Shown here in pieces: positions 1 through 8,895 of a DNA stretch of 64,000 nt. The notes under the pieces were generated by a model, which saw only the letters and a list, made by a program, of their open reading frames with translations, was not told the DNA's origin and made no database searches. The stretch is from Acidobacteriota bacterium. Its GTDB lineage: Bacteria; Acidobacteriota; Terriglobia; Acidiferrales; UBA7541. The DNA lies in NCBI GenBank assembly GCA_003225315.1, contig QHZD01000025.1:59818-123817 (forward strand), given 5' to 3'. The translations under genes were made by a program, and so were the position numbers. How positions within the stretch are numbered: the stretch's first letter is position 1; each line of letters starts with the position of its first letter.

Positions 1-1528
1 TGCCGGCGATGTACGCGATGTCCGAGACTTCTTTGGGAGCGGGGACCAGCCCGATCGGCTCGATGCACGAATTGCAGGCGTAGACGTAAACGTTGTGCGT
101 TTCGGGATCGTACGACCCACCCGGCCAGTTGGTGCCGCCCGAGGCTGTTCCCATCGTGAGCGTGCCGAGCGGGCCTTCCAGTTTGCTCGCCGTCGGAGGC
201 GTGAAGACGGGGCCGAGATGATACTTAGAGGCAATTTCTTTCGCGCGTTCGCGCAGAGCCGGCGTGAAGTCGATCAAATCGTCGATCAACACGCCGTTGC
301 GGCTGTAAGCCGGGGGTTTAGTGGGGATCGGCTGAGTATGCGAATACCACTCGCCCGGCACGTTCCCGACCTCGACCGGGCGTTCGGGAATCGGCCAGAC
401 GGGCTTGCCGGTGACGCGATCAAAGACATAAAGAAATCCTTGTTTTGTGGGCTGAGCTACGACCTTGACGGGCTTTCCATCCACTGTGATGTCCGCAAGA
501 ATCGGCGCGGAAGAAATATCCATGTCCCAGAGTGCGTGGTGCACCAGTTGGAAGTGCCACTTGCGCTCACCGGTTTTTAAATCGACGCAGACGAGGCTCT
601 CGCCGAACAAATTGTTTCCCGGCCGGTGCCCGCCGTAAAAATCGCTGGTGGGCGACTCCACGGGCAAATAAACCAAGCCGAGTTGCTCATCCACGGTGAT
701 TTGCGTCCATACGCCGGTGTTACCGGTGTATTCCGCGGAACCTTTTTCCCAGGTGTCGTAGCCAAACTCGCCCTTCTTCGGGATGGTATGGAAGATCCAG
801 AGGCGCTTGCCGGTTCGCACGTCGAATCCGCGAACGTAGCCCTTGTTATTGCGCATGCTCTTGGGCGTCATGCCTTCGCGGAAAGCGGCGCCGATAATCA
901 CTGTATCCTTCGCCACGACCGGTGCGGACTGGATGCCGATTTCACCCGTTTCCAGGTCGGGGAAAATGTCCTGGTCATCGTTGAGTTTGAGATCCACCAG
1001 TCCGTTCTCTCCGAAGGAAGGAATGCGCACGCCGGTCTTCGCGTCCAGACAGATGAGCCGGAATCCCGGGGTAACGTAAAAAATTCGCTCCTCTCTTCCG
1101 TCGGACCAATACGCAAGCCCGCGGCCCGAGAGCTGGCGCGGGGCGGCGCCGCCGCGTTTTCCTTCATGCTCACCATGGGTCCAGAGCAATTCGCCGGTGG
1201 CAGGGTCAAGCGCAATCACAGCGCGGCGCGATCCTGCGGTCGCGTACAAAACGCCGTTCACCATGAGCGGAGTTCCTTCCAGCTTGTACTCCGGCCGGTC
1301 GCCGAAATTGTCGGTCTTGATGCGCCAGGCAATTTCGAGATCGCTAAAATTAGTCGCGTTGATCTGGTCTAGAGGGCGGTACCGAGTGCCAGCAAGATCG
1401 GCGGCGTAGGAAGGCCACTCGGTGTCCTTCGGATGGAACTGTGCAGATACCGGCACCGGCCAGGAAAAACTCCCCGCAATAATCAAAAACAATAGAGCGC
1501 TCAGCCGTCTCGATGTCTTTTCGCGCAT
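1..1528 (-). CDS. PQQ-dependent dehydrogenase (quinoprotein), 3' end outside window
   Basis: The reading frame is open from an ATG at 1528 to the left edge (509 residues seen; no stop reached). An SD-like AGGGAG precedes the ATG. The N-terminus is a signal peptide (RRLSALLFLIIAGSFSWPVPVSAQ), so the enzyme is probably periplasmic. Repeated beta-propeller blades follow, with motifs such as ALDPATGELLW, CLDAKTGVRIPSFG, GFDVRTGKRLW and VFDRVTGKPVWPIPE, typical of PQQ alcohol/glucose dehydrogenases that oxidise substrates and feed electrons to the respiratory chain. No cytochrome c motif is seen in the visible part. It is transcribed divergently from the BNR protein. Substrate unknown; family call is firm. 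Confidence 0.88.
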   Translation of the reverse strand, partial: MREKTSRRLSALLFLIIAGSFSWPVPVSAQFHPKDTEWPSYAADLAGTRYRPLDQINATNFSDLEIAWRIKTDNFGDRPEYKLEGTPLMVNGVLYATAGSRRAVIALDPATGELLWTHGEHEGKRGGAAPRQLSGRGLAYWSDGREERIFYVTPGFRLICLDAKTGVRIPSFGENGLVDLKLNDDQDIFPDLETGEIGIQSAPVVAKDTVIIGAAFREGMTPKSMRNNKGYVRGFDVRTGKRLWIFHTIPKKGEFGYDTWEKGSAEYTGNTGVWTQITVDEQLGLVYLPVESPTSDFYGGHRPGNNLFGESLVCVDLKTGERKWHFQLVHHALWDMDISSAPILADITVDGKPVKVVAQPTKQGFLYVFDRVTGKPVWPIPERPVEVGNVPGEWYSHTQPIPTKPPAYSRNGVLIDDLIDFTPALRERAKEIASKYHLGPVFTPPTASKLEGPLGTLTMGTASGGTNWPGGSYDPETHNVYVYACNSCIEPIGLVPAPKEVSDIAYIAG

Positions 1529-1725
1529 ATTCGATCTCCCTGAGATTCCGGGCCGTGTTCTTCCGCTCGCGCCGTCTGCTTGATTTTTGTTGGTTCTGTC
1601 CGCAGGAGTAAGCCCGCGAAAGTCTAAGCCACTGGAAGCAAAGAAACAAATGTTTCGTTTAGAACTGAGATGTGCACAGCAGTCAGCAGCGTTTCTTTGC
1701 CAGTGCCCCTGCTAGAATGCACGCT

Positions 1726-2832
1726 ATGCGTGTCCCTTTGTCATTTCTGCTTTCTCTATTGTCTTGCGCAAGCGCGCAAGCGCAGTGGTGGAAACTGCAA
1801 AACAGCGGGATCGACACCAACCTCCGCGGAGTCAGCGTGGCTGAAATGCCGGATGCAAAGGGCGTTCCTGGGCCCGTGGTTTGGGCATCGGGTTCGAACG
1901 GCGTGATTCTGAAATCCGTCGACGAAGGCAAGACGTGGAAGCGCCTGCCCGTTAATGGGGGTGACGCGCTCGACTTTCGCGGGATCGTGGCGTTCTCCGA
2001 GAAGGTTGCCTATTTGATGTCCAGCGGCGAAGGAGAAAAGTCGCGCATCTACAAGACGACAGACGGCGGCGAAACGTGGAAACTTCAATATACGGATAAG
2101 CGCAAGGAGTTTTTTCTCGACGCGATCGCTTGCCTCTCTGAAACGCACTGCTTCGCGTTCAGCGATCCCATCGACGGCAAATTTCTCCTGCTGAACACGA
2201 TTGACGGTGAGCATTGGAATTCATTGCCCAGGGAAAATATGCCAGCGGCGCTACCCGGCGAAGGGGCCTTCGCAGCGAGCAACACTTGTCTTGCAATCTC
2301 CGGCGAGGAGATTTTCTTCGGCACCGGCGGTCCCGCCGCGCGCGTTTTTCACTCTCTGGACTCGGGGCGTACCTGGACTGCCGCAGAAACCCCCATTGCA
2401 AGTGGCAAGGCTTCCGCCGGGATCTTTTCGCTTACCATTGGTGACGATAATCAAGTTATGGCAGTGGGCGGCGATTACAAGGAACCCAGCCGCCCGTACC
2501 GCGTGGCCGCCCATTCCGTTGATGGAGGCAAATCCTGGCAACTCGCTTCGCAGCAGCCCGGCGGGTACCGCTCCGCTGTGGCTCATATCGATGATGGGAG
2601 GTGGGTGGCCGTCGGACCCAGCGGCGAAGACCTCACCGATGACTCCGGCGCCCACTGGAAGCATACGGATTCGCTGAGTCTCAATGCCATGGCTCTCTTA
2701 GATGTCTTCACAGGTTGGGCCGTAGGTCCCAACGGCACCATCGCGCGTTTCGTCAATCACACCCAATACGAAATTCATTTCCGCCGTCCGCACAGCCGCC
2801 AGCACCCGGTTGCCGCAGACGTTGCCGACTAA
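1726..2832 (+). CDS. Secreted BNR/Asp-box beta-propeller protein (YCF48-like)
   Basis: 368 residues from the ATG at 1726; an upstream ATG at 1717 is also possible and an in-frame extension to 1672 is unlikely, because the signal peptide (MRVPLSFLLSLLSCASAQAQ) begins at 1726. At least four Asp-box motifs are visible: SVDEGKTW, TTDGGETW, SLDSGRTW and SVDGGKSW, spaced about 50-80 residues apart, as in BNR propellers and photosystem II assembly factor YCF48 relatives. The C-terminal GWAVGPNGTI repeat also fits. Sialidase active-site residues were not recognised, so a binding or scaffold role outside the inner membrane is more likely than glycosidase activity. Confidence 0.8.
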   Translation: MRVPLSFLLSLLSCASAQAQWWKLQNSGIDTNLRGVSVAEMPDAKGVPGPVVWASGSNGVILKSVDEGKTWKRLPVNGGDALDFRGIVAFSEKVAYLMSSGEGEKSRIYKTTDGGETWKLQYTDKRKEFFLDAIACLSETHCFAFSDPIDGKFLLLNTIDGEHWNSLPRENMPAALPGEGAFAASNTCLAISGEEIFFGTGGPAARVFHSLDSGRTWTAAETPIASGKASAGIFSLTIGDDNQVMAVGGDYKEPSRPYRVAAHSVDGGKSWQLASQQPGGYRSAVAHIDDGRWVAVGPSGEDLTDDSGAHWKHTDSLSLNAMALLDVFTGWAVGPNGTIARFVNHTQYEIHFRRPHSRQHPVAADVAD

Positions 2833-2894
2833 AATAGAGAAGGTATAATCTCCAGCGTTGAAAACGAGACGACGATCCCCAGCTTTTTGTCTCG

Positions 2895-4529
2895 GTGCGA
2901 AAATCTGTTGCGGAGGCTGCCGTGCCAAATCTTTCGAACTCCAATCATGAACCTCTTGAGGACGCGAGCAAGCAAGACCATCTCAATTCCTCGTCTCTTC
3001 TGTCGCCCTCCGACCGCCGCACTTTCCTGCAGGGCGCCGCCACGGTTGCGGCCGGCGCGGCCACTTTCGCCTGGCCTGCCTGGGCGCACGGCGCAGCAGC
3101 CGCCAGCGATCTCGACGCCATCCGGGCGGAAATCGAAAAACGCCACGACGAATCCGTCAAGCGCTTGCAGGATTGGATCCGGCAGCCATCCATCGCTGCC
3201 GAAAATCGCGGCATGAACGAGGGCTGCGACATGATGATGCGTATGCTGCGCGAAGCAGGCTTCCAGCAAGCGACAAAGATCTCCACCGACGGCCAGCCTG
3301 GAGTCTTCGCCACTCTGGATGCGGGCGCCGCGAAAACGCTGGGCCTTTACTACATGTACGACGTGAAGCAGGCTGATCCTGCCGAGTGGTCCTCGCCGCC
3401 TTTTGAAGCCGCCCTCGTGGACAAACCCGGGCTCGGCAAAGTCGTCATCGGCCGCGGGGCCGTCAACCAGAAAGGACCGGAGGCCTCTTTCCTGGCGGCG
3501 CTGCACGCCATACACGGCGCCGGAAAAAAGCTTCCGGTGAATCTGGTGTTCGTGGCCGAAGGAGAAGAGGAAATCGGCTCGCCGCACTTTCCACAAATTG
3601 TGCGGCGGCCGGAGGTGCTTGCCGCACTGAAAAACTGCCTTGGAATCTTCATGCCCAGCGCGTCTCAGGGTCTGGACGGCGAAGTAACCATGACGCTGGG
3701 CGCAAAAGGCGTCATCGAGTGTGAACTGATTTCCAGCGGCGAACGCTGGGGCCGAGGCCCACGCAAGGACGTGCACTCCAGCAACAAAGCGCGCCTCGAT
3801 AGTCCGGCATGGCACCTGGTCGAAGCGCTCGCCACTCTGGTTTCGCCCGACGGCAACGATCCCGCCATTGAAGGTTTTGCCGCCAAGGCCCGCCCGGTTT
3901 CCGACGCGGAGAAGAAGATGATTGCGGAAGCGGCGCGCCGCTTGAGCGAGGCTGAAGCAAAAAAACTTCTGGGTGTGGAGCACTGGGTTCACGACGTGAG
4001 CTGGAACGAAGCGTTGGAACTCTTGATGTCGCGGCCCACGGTGAACATCGAGGGGCTTGTCGGCGGCTACACCGGCCCGGGCGGAAAGACCATTCTTCCG
4101 GGAAAAGCCACCGCGAAGCTCGACCTGCGCCTCGTCCCGGACATGACCGCGGCGGAAGCGCTCGCCGCGCTAAAAGCGCATCTGGCGAAAAAAGGCTTCG
4201 GCGACATCGAAGTTCGCATGACGGGCGGCTACGATCCCAACAGCACACGCGCCGACGCGGCGCTGATCCGCGTCGAGACCGACGTGTACCGCAAAGGCGG
4301 AATCGATCCGGTCATTCTTCCGCGCAGCGCGGGGTCGTGGCCGGGATACGTTTTCACCGGCGAGCCGCTGCATCTCGCGGCTGGCCCGTTTGGACTCGGC
4401 CATGGAAGCGGCGCGCACGCTCCCGACGAGTACTACGTCATCGAATCGAAGAATCCCAAAGTTCACGGCATGGATGGCGCAGTGCGCTCTTTTGCCGAAT
4501 TGCTCTACGCATTGGCGCAGGCAAGCTGA
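2895..4529 (+). CDS. M20-family metallopeptidase with Tat signal
   Basis: 544 residues from a GTG at 2895 with no clear SD. Near residue 40 there is a twin-arginine motif (SDRRTFLQGAA) followed by a hydrophobic Ala-rich stretch, so the protein is probably exported folded by Tat. The body matches M20/M28-type zinc dipeptidases: YMYDVKQAD, EGEEEIGSPH (catalytic Glu and metal ligand region), a dimerisation domain, and a C-terminal GHGSGAHAPDEY metal-binding His motif. The first metal motif reads YMYD rather than the common GHxD, which is unusual. It likely cleaves dipeptides or acylated amino acids. Its stop lies 8 bp from that of the convergent ABC gene. Confidence 0.85.
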   Translation: MRKSVAEAAVPNLSNSNHEPLEDASKQDHLNSSSLLSPSDRRTFLQGAATVAAGAATFAWPAWAHGAAAASDLDAIRAEIEKRHDESVKRLQDWIRQPSIAAENRGMNEGCDMMMRMLREAGFQQATKISTDGQPGVFATLDAGAAKTLGLYYMYDVKQADPAEWSSPPFEAALVDKPGLGKVVIGRGAVNQKGPEASFLAALHAIHGAGKKLPVNLVFVAEGEEEIGSPHFPQIVRRPEVLAALKNCLGIFMPSASQGLDGEVTMTLGAKGVIECELISSGERWGRGPRKDVHSSNKARLDSPAWHLVEALATLVSPDGNDPAIEGFAAKARPVSDAEKKMIAEAARRLSEAEAKKLLGVEHWVHDVSWNEALELLMSRPTVNIEGLVGGYTGPGGKTILPGKATAKLDLRLVPDMTAAEALAALKAHLAKKGFGDIEVRMTGGYDPNSTRADAALIRVETDVYRKGGIDPVILPRSAGSWPGYVFTGEPLHLAAGPFGLGHGSGAHAPDEYYVIESKNPKVHGMDGAVRSFAELLYALAQAS

Positions 4530-4536
4530 TTTCCGC

Positions 4537-5325
4537 CTAGTAGAGATGGAAATACCCGTCGCTGTGGCCCAAGCGGACGGTAGCTCCAAACAATTTAGAA
4601 AGATGTTCCTCGGTGAGCACCGAGGATTTCGACCCGTCGGCTTGAATGCGTCCTTGGCGCAAAAGAATCACGCGCTCAATCTCTGGAATGATTTCGGAAA
4701 CGTGGTGCGTCACGAGCAGGATTCCCAATCCGGATTGCGCAAGCTCGCGCATCGTGCCGCGAAGCTGGAGTTGCGCGCCGATGTCCAGGGCATTGCTGGG
4801 CTCGTCAAACAGCAGAGTCTGCGGATGGTGCACCAAGGCACGCGCGATCAGCGTCCGCTTGGCTTCGCCGGAGGACATTTCCGCGACCGCGCGATCGGCG
4901 AGATGCGCAATGCCAAGCCGCGCCAACGTTTCCTCGGCCAACGCGAGATGCCCCGGATCGGGATGATGGTGGGGAAAAATGCGCGTGCTGCTGAAAAAAC
5001 CGGAAAGCACTACATCGCGGCCGGTAGCGTCCGTCGTGCACGAAGCCAGCAGGTCCGGCGACACGATTCCGAGCAGTGCTCGCAGCTCGAAAATGTCCCA
5101 TCGCTCGCGCCCTAATATCGAAATGCTGGACCCCTCCCGTGCGAGGGGATAGCACTCCCGCGTAATGGTCTTGATCAGCGTCGATTTGCCGCAGCCATTC
5201 GGCCCCAGGATGCACACGTGCTCCCCGCGGGCAATCTCCAGGTTGATGTCGCTCAGGGCCTCACGCTCACCACGCATCACGGTCACATGGGCAAGAGAAA
5301 GCAGTGGCGCCGGGACGAGGTTCAT
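4537..5325 (-). CDS. ABC transporter ATP-binding protein (molybdate/ModF-like type)
   Basis: The start chosen is ATG 5325 (262 residues); an in-frame extension to 5505 has Cys/His-rich sequence unlike the family. Walker A GPNGCGKST, a signature variant MSSGEAKR, Walker B TLLFDEPSNALD and the switch His in VTHH are all present. The ATPase should energise transport or act as a stand-alone ABC protein at the inner membrane. No permease or binding protein is adjacent, so the substrate is unknown. The signature begins MSSGE instead of LSGGQ, as in ModF/YlmA-like ATPases. Confidence 0.82.
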   Translation of the reverse strand: MNLVPAPLLSLAHVTVMRGEREALSDINLEIARGEHVCILGPNGCGKSTLIKTITRECYPLAREGSSISILGRERWDIFELRALLGIVSPDLLASCTTDATGRDVVLSGFFSSTRIFPHHHPDPGHLALAEETLARLGIAHLADRAVAEMSSGEAKRTLIARALVHHPQTLLFDEPSNALDIGAQLQLRGTMRELAQSGLGILLVTHHVSEIIPEIERVILLRQGRIQADGSKSSVLTEEHLSKLFGATVRLGHSDGYFHLY

Positions 5326-5503
5326 TCTGAGCTCAAGAGCATGGCGTGCTTCGCGGTCACAAGCATCGATGACAGCCAATCTTAACCGAGCATAGGTCTT
5401 ATGCAATGCAACGGGGGAGGCCACGAGGCTTGCCGAAATGAAAGGGGCGGGAAGAGGGTCGCTATGCTTCGCTCTGAAACAGCAAACTGGGCATTCGGCG
5501 ACC

Positions 5504-5546
5504 AAAAAAATAAAAAGGAGGTGAAAACAGCTTCGTTCTCACCTCC
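5504..5546 (-). terminator. Intrinsic terminator of the 6S-like RNA (minus strand)
   Basis: Inverted repeat with arms at 5517-5528 and 5535-5546 (12 bp with one mismatch, loop AGCTTC). On the minus strand it is followed by TTTTT-A-TTTTTTT at 5516-5504. This is a textbook rho-independent terminator. It ends any transcript coming from the promoter at 5685-5713 and may also end the flippase-like gene. Confidence 0.8.
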
Positions 5547-5680
5547 CGGGGTGGTGGGGTGTTGCTTGACAATCCTCTTGGCGGCTCAGCAGGCCTGCCC
5601 TGCCAGGCAGGTCTGCGGCCTCACTCGCGACTGTTTATACAATTCGTTAGGAGACTCACCACCGAAGAGCTTGTCTTTGT
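5504..5680 (-). ncRNA. Candidate 6S-like small RNA
   Basis: There is no credible ORF between 5546 and 5790. The minus-strand transcript expected from the promoter at 5713-5685 is about 175 nt. It folds into one elongated hairpin. The closing stem joins 5675-5658 (GACAAGCUCUUCGGUGGU) to 5585-5568 (GCCGCCAAGAGGAUUGUC) with small bulges. A large internal bubble follows, mostly on the 5' side, then a GC-rich terminal stem (GCAG-CCUGCC paired with GGCAGG-CUGC) around 5592-5619. Length, closing stem, bubble and apical stem resemble 6S RNA (SsrS), which binds sigma-70 RNA polymerase. Identity as 6S is inference from shape; existence of a small RNA is better supported. Confidence 0.55.
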
Positions 5681-5684
5681 GCGG

Positions 5685-5713
5685 TTTGTAACACTGCAAA
5701 ACGCACGTGTCAA
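5685..5713 (-). promoter_or_regulatory. Sigma-70 promoter of the small RNA
   Basis: On the minus strand, TTGACA at 5713-5708, a 17-nt spacer and TACAAA at 5690-5685. The predicted transcription start near 5678 falls just before the 5' arm of the RNA closing stem, as expected for an RNA whose ends are paired. Confidence 0.6.
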
Positions 5714-5789
5714 CGACAAAAAAGTAAACGAATCGATGAGAAAAAATGCGCCCACCCTTCACTTTATTCGCGTTCGCAAGTGGTAGGGA

Positions 5790-6770
5790 TCAGCGTCGAG
5801 CCTGAGGAGACTCCGAGTAGCGCAGGAGAAATGCCGTTAGCCCTGCGAGAAGTCCCGCAGTGATGATCACACCTTCCCAAACGATTCCCGTCGCAAGAAC
5901 CTGCGACGCCGGCGCGCCAAAGGGCGCAAGCAGCACGACAAGAGCCGCCTCGCGAACACCGATGCCGCCTTGCGTAATGGGCATCACGGCGGCAATTTTG
6001 GCAAGCGGCCACGCGAAGAGCCACACGCGCAGCGGGAGACGGAGTCCGCAAGTGATGCCCAGGAGAGCGGTGAGCACAACATAAGTGCCCTGCACGGAAG
6101 TTCCCAGCAACCAGCCAAAAACCAACCGCAAGGGACGGCGCGAAACGGCGCGAATCGCATGACGAAGTTGCGCCAGCCTGCGCCGGATTCGAATGGAGCG
6201 TCCGCGCAAGAGCGGCCGGTGCAACGCCAAAACGAGGCCAAAGAAAACTGCTGCACCGATGACGCCGGCAAAGAGCACGCGTTTCGCCGGCGCCTGCCAC
6301 GGAACCGGCAGCGAACTTGGCAGCAGCATCAGGCCCAGCGAGATAAGCGTGAGCTGCGCAGCCACATCGAGAAAACGGTCCGCCACGTTCCCGGTGATTA
6401 CCGCGGCGGGACGCGGACTACGCGAAATTCCCACCGCGAGACGGGCCACGTCTCCACCGATAATCGACGGCAGAAAAAGGGCGCCGAACAGTCCGCTGGT
6501 GTAGCACTGCGCACTGGCCGCGAAACTAAGCTGCGCGCCCGCCGAATTCACCACCGTGTGCCACTTGGTGATGCCGCCCGTCAAAGCCACCAGATAAATC
6601 AGCAACACCGCGATGAAGCGCGTAAGCGGGACGCGCGCTAATGCGCTACGCAGCGGGGCAACTGGCAGCACGTAAAAAAGAATTCCTAGAATTAGCAGCG
6701 CCGCCGCCCAGCGCAGCAAAAGGAAAATCCAGCCATGGGTGGATTTTTGCGGCTGGCGGTCTGCTCTCAT
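5790..6770 (-). CDS. Flippase-like integral membrane protein (UPF0104/LPG synthase TM family)
   Basis: 326 residues with about eight hydrophobic segments. It carries the family's landmarks: LFLPSIIGGDVARL after the third segment, GNVADRFLDV, and PITQGGIGVREAALV near the C-terminus. This matches the YbhN/AglD/MprF-N-like family of inner-membrane proteins linked to lipid or lipid-linked sugar translocation. There is no MprF synthase domain. It is followed by the small RNA on the same strand. The lipid handled cannot be told from the sequence. Confidence 0.82.
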   Translation of the reverse strand: MRADRQPQKSTHGWIFLLLRWAAALLILGILFYVLPVAPLRSALARVPLTRFIAVLLIYLVALTGGITKWHTVVNSAGAQLSFAASAQCYTSGLFGALFLPSIIGGDVARLAVGISRSPRPAAVITGNVADRFLDVAAQLTLISLGLMLLPSSLPVPWQAPAKRVLFAGVIGAAVFFGLVLALHRPLLRGRSIRIRRRLAQLRHAIRAVSRRPLRLVFGWLLGTSVQGTYVVLTALLGITCGLRLPLRVWLFAWPLAKIAAVMPITQGGIGVREAALVVLLAPFGAPASQVLATGIVWEGVIITAGLLAGLTAFLLRYSESPQARR

Positions 6771-6800
6771 TCTGGGAAGTTCAATTTCGATGGGTACAAA

Positions 6801-7091
6801 TCACGCGCCGAAGATTTCGTTGATCTTTTCCGCCAGCTTGAAGTCGTAGTCGCTGATGCCTTTCACGCTGTGCGTATTCAGGTCGATAACCACTTTGTTC
6901 CATACGTTGAACCACTCCGGGTGATGGTTCATGGACTCTGCGACGAGCGCGACACGCGTCATGTTGCCAAACGCGGTCACGAAATCCTTACACGTAAATT
7001 CCCTGTGCAGTTTGCTGTTCACAAGAGTCCATCCCTTGGTCTTGGAAAGCTGCGCGTCAATTTCGAGATCGGAAAGTTTTTTTGCAGGCAT
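6801..7091 (-). CDS. 4a-hydroxytetrahydrobiopterin dehydratase (pterin carbinolamine dehydratase)
   Basis: 96 residues from ATG 7091, placed by a strong SD (GGAGG, 8 nt upstream); the longer in-frame extension to 7415 is not protein-like. The signature ESMNHHPEW...W...H is the PCD/DCoH active site (E-x3-HHP with later aromatic and His). The enzyme regenerates tetrahydrobiopterin cofactor after aromatic amino acid hydroxylation. No hydroxylase gene is nearby in this window. It sits just upstream of, and on the same strand as, the flippase-like gene. Confidence 0.92.
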   Translation of the reverse strand: MPAKKLSDLEIDAQLSKTKGWTLVNSKLHREFTCKDFVTAFGNMTRVALVAESMNHHPEWFNVWNKVVIDLNTHSVKGISDYDFKLAEKINEIFGA

Positions 7092-7311
7092 GTGGCGCTC
7101 CTCCGCAATCGGCTGGTTTGTTCTCCAGCCATTATGCGGCGCAAGCCTTGCTCCAGCAACAACGCCGGCTTTAGCGGCGCGGACCCCGGGCATCCAAACG
7201 CGTGGAACGCTTCTTCGTTGAATGCGCGCGCGAATTCCATTATCGTAGGGGTTTCTTTTTGCGGCGAAAATGCGCGTTGTGCGCATGCGAACCAGGGGAG
7301 TGGAGAACGAC

Positions 7312-8328
7312 GTGAAAAAGAAAATTCGCGCCATCCAGTACGGTGTGGGACCGATTGGCGCATCGATCGCGCGCCTGATGCGGGAAAAACAGGCCATTGA
7401 AATTATCGGCGCCATCGATACCGATCCCGCGAAAGTGGGGCGTGACCTCGGCGAAGTGGTCGGTGCAACGGATGCGCCTTGGGGCGTGAGCGTTTCCGCG
7501 GATGCCCAGGAAGTGCTGGAGCAGAATGCGGACGTGGTGATCCATTCGACGTCGTCGTCGCTCGCGAAAGTGATGGACCAGTTGCTGATGTGCCTGAAAG
7601 CAGAATCGTCCGTCGTTTCGACTTGCGAAGAATTATCCTACCCGTTTCGAACGCACCCGGAACTCGCGGCGAAGTTGGATGCCGCGGCGAAGGAATCCGG
7701 CGTGGCGCTGGTGGGCACCGGTGTGAACCCGGGCTTCGTCATGGACAAACTGGTCGTGACGCTCGCAGCCGTTTCGCAGCGCATCGAACACGCCAAAGCG
7801 CTGCGCGTGGTGGACGCATCGAAGCGGCGCCTGCCGCTGCAGAAAAAAATAGGCGCGGGAATGACCGTCGAAGAATTCCGCGCGCAGGTAAAAGCCGGCG
7901 TGATCAAGCACGTTGGCTTGCCGGAGTCCGTTGCCATGGTTGCGGACGGTTTGAATTTGCCCGTCGAACAAATTACGGAAACGATCGAGCCTAAAGTGGC
8001 CACCGAGCGCGTGCAGACGGAATACCTCACTGTCGAAGCGGGCCAGGCTGCGGGAGTGCACCAAATCGGGCGTGGCCTCTCGAAGGACGGCAAAGAACTC
8101 GTGTATCTCGAGTTGCAGATGTATGTCGGCGCAAAAGATCCTGCCGATACAATTACGCTGACGGGGCATCCCAACATCAGGTTGGTGATTCCCGGCGGTT
8201 CGCACGGCGACATAGCCACGGCTTCGGTTGTCGTGAACTCGATTCCCGTGATCCTTGACGCTCCGGCCGGCCTGCGCACTGCGCGCGACCTGCCGATTGG
8301 CTTCTTCTCGCCGAACGCCCGCCCATAA
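7312..8328 (+). CDS. 2,4-diaminopentanoate dehydrogenase-like / DapB-type NAD(P) oxidoreductase
   Basis: 338 residues. The GTG at 7312 is favoured (GGAG at 7302-7305) because the family begins close to the Rossmann strand [21 protein letters not shown] 7270 would add 14 basic residues. The N-terminal domain resembles dihydrodipicolinate reductase, with STSSSL and CEELSYP motifs and a long C-terminal substrate domain including [12 protein letters not shown] and [12 protein letters not shown]. Such enzymes act on amino acid derivatives in ornithine or related catabolism. It is not DapB itself (too long). The true substrate is unproven. Confidence 0.75.
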   Translation: MKKKIRAIQYGVGPIGASIARLMREKQAIEIIGAIDTDPAKVGRDLGEVVGATDAPWGVSVSADAQEVLEQNADVVIHSTSSSLAKVMDQLLMCLKAESSVVSTCEELSYPFRTHPELAAKLDAAAKESGVALVGTGVNPGFVMDKLVVTLAAVSQRIEHAKALRVVDASKRRLPLQKKIGAGMTVEEFRAQVKAGVIKHVGLPESVAMVADGLNLPVEQITETIEPKVATERVQTEYLTVEAGQAAGVHQIGRGLSKDGKELVYLELQMYVGAKDPADTITLTGHPNIRLVIPGGSHGDIATASVVVNSIPVILDAPAGLRTARDLPIGFFSPNARP

Positions 8329-8421
8329 CCGCACGGCTCCGCTCTGCCCTGCTTCCCACGGCGAAGTTACCGACTCGCAGCGGCCTCCAAAATTTTTCTT
8401 CCAGAGGCGGCGGGCGGAGCG

Positions 8422-8862
8422 ATGATGGATGCAGGCCCAGAAGGCAGGCGTCCCATGAAGCTCCCAGAAACCAAGCAATCCTGGATCATGGCCGGAAGTG
8501 TCCTCCTTGTCGTTGCCGGTCTCTTTTTTGCGCAGTTCGTCATCGTCAAGGCTGCCGGGTGGTTCAAACAAACGCGTGAACGCCGCATCACCAAGGCCAC
8601 CGATACAGTGACTCCGGATCGCTTGCTCGCGCGTTGCGGCGCAGCGATCGAGGACACCACCACGGATGTCTATCCGGTCGTCAAACGCACCATGCGCTAT
8701 AAAATCAGCAGCCAGCGAACGGCTCTGTTCACCTTCACACGAACGGCCGACGAACCGCAAAACTGGGTGCTGCTCTCCATGCAAGACTCGCTGGGAGACG
8801 TATCGTACGAAACTCCCGAAGCGAAAATTTCCGCGCTCCCCTGCCTGGACTCCACCAGGTAA
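8422..8862 (+). CDS. Small single-TM hypothetical protein
   Basis: 146 residues from ATG 8422 (GGAG just upstream); ATG 8455 is an alternative. There is one TM segment near residues 22-45 (WIMAGSVLLVVAGLFFAQFVIVK), then a mixed extracytoplasmic domain with Cys residues at about 70 and 141. No family recognised. It lies between the dehydrogenase-like gene and the convergent MBL gene, whose stop is 33 bp away. Confidence 0.6.
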   Translation: MMDAGPEGRRPMKLPETKQSWIMAGSVLLVVAGLFFAQFVIVKAAGWFKQTRERRITKATDTVTPDRLLARCGAAIEDTTTDVYPVVKRTMRYKISSQRTALFTFTRTADEPQNWVLLSMQDSLGDVSYETPEAKISALPCLDSTR

Positions 8863-8895
8863 TTCGCGCTGGCAAATTAGGATCGATCGCCTCCT

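Noticed and set aside
626..1372. 248-codon plus-strand ORF at the left end
   Set aside because: Shadow of the PQQ dehydrogenase; that protein is open over 509 codons with propeller motifs.
2829..3992. 387-codon minus-strand ORF over the M20 peptidase
   Set aside because: It overlaps a gene with clear family motifs and Tat leader; the antisense protein has no motif, and the GC-rich code keeps antisense frames open.
5592..5619. CCTGCC...GGCAGG repeat as an insertion-sequence end
   Set aside because: It is the apical stem of the candidate small RNA; no transposase or target duplication is present.
7633..8784. 383-codon minus-strand ORF over the dehydrogenase-like and 146-aa genes
   Set aside because: No motif, overlaps two plausible plus-strand genes, no SD.
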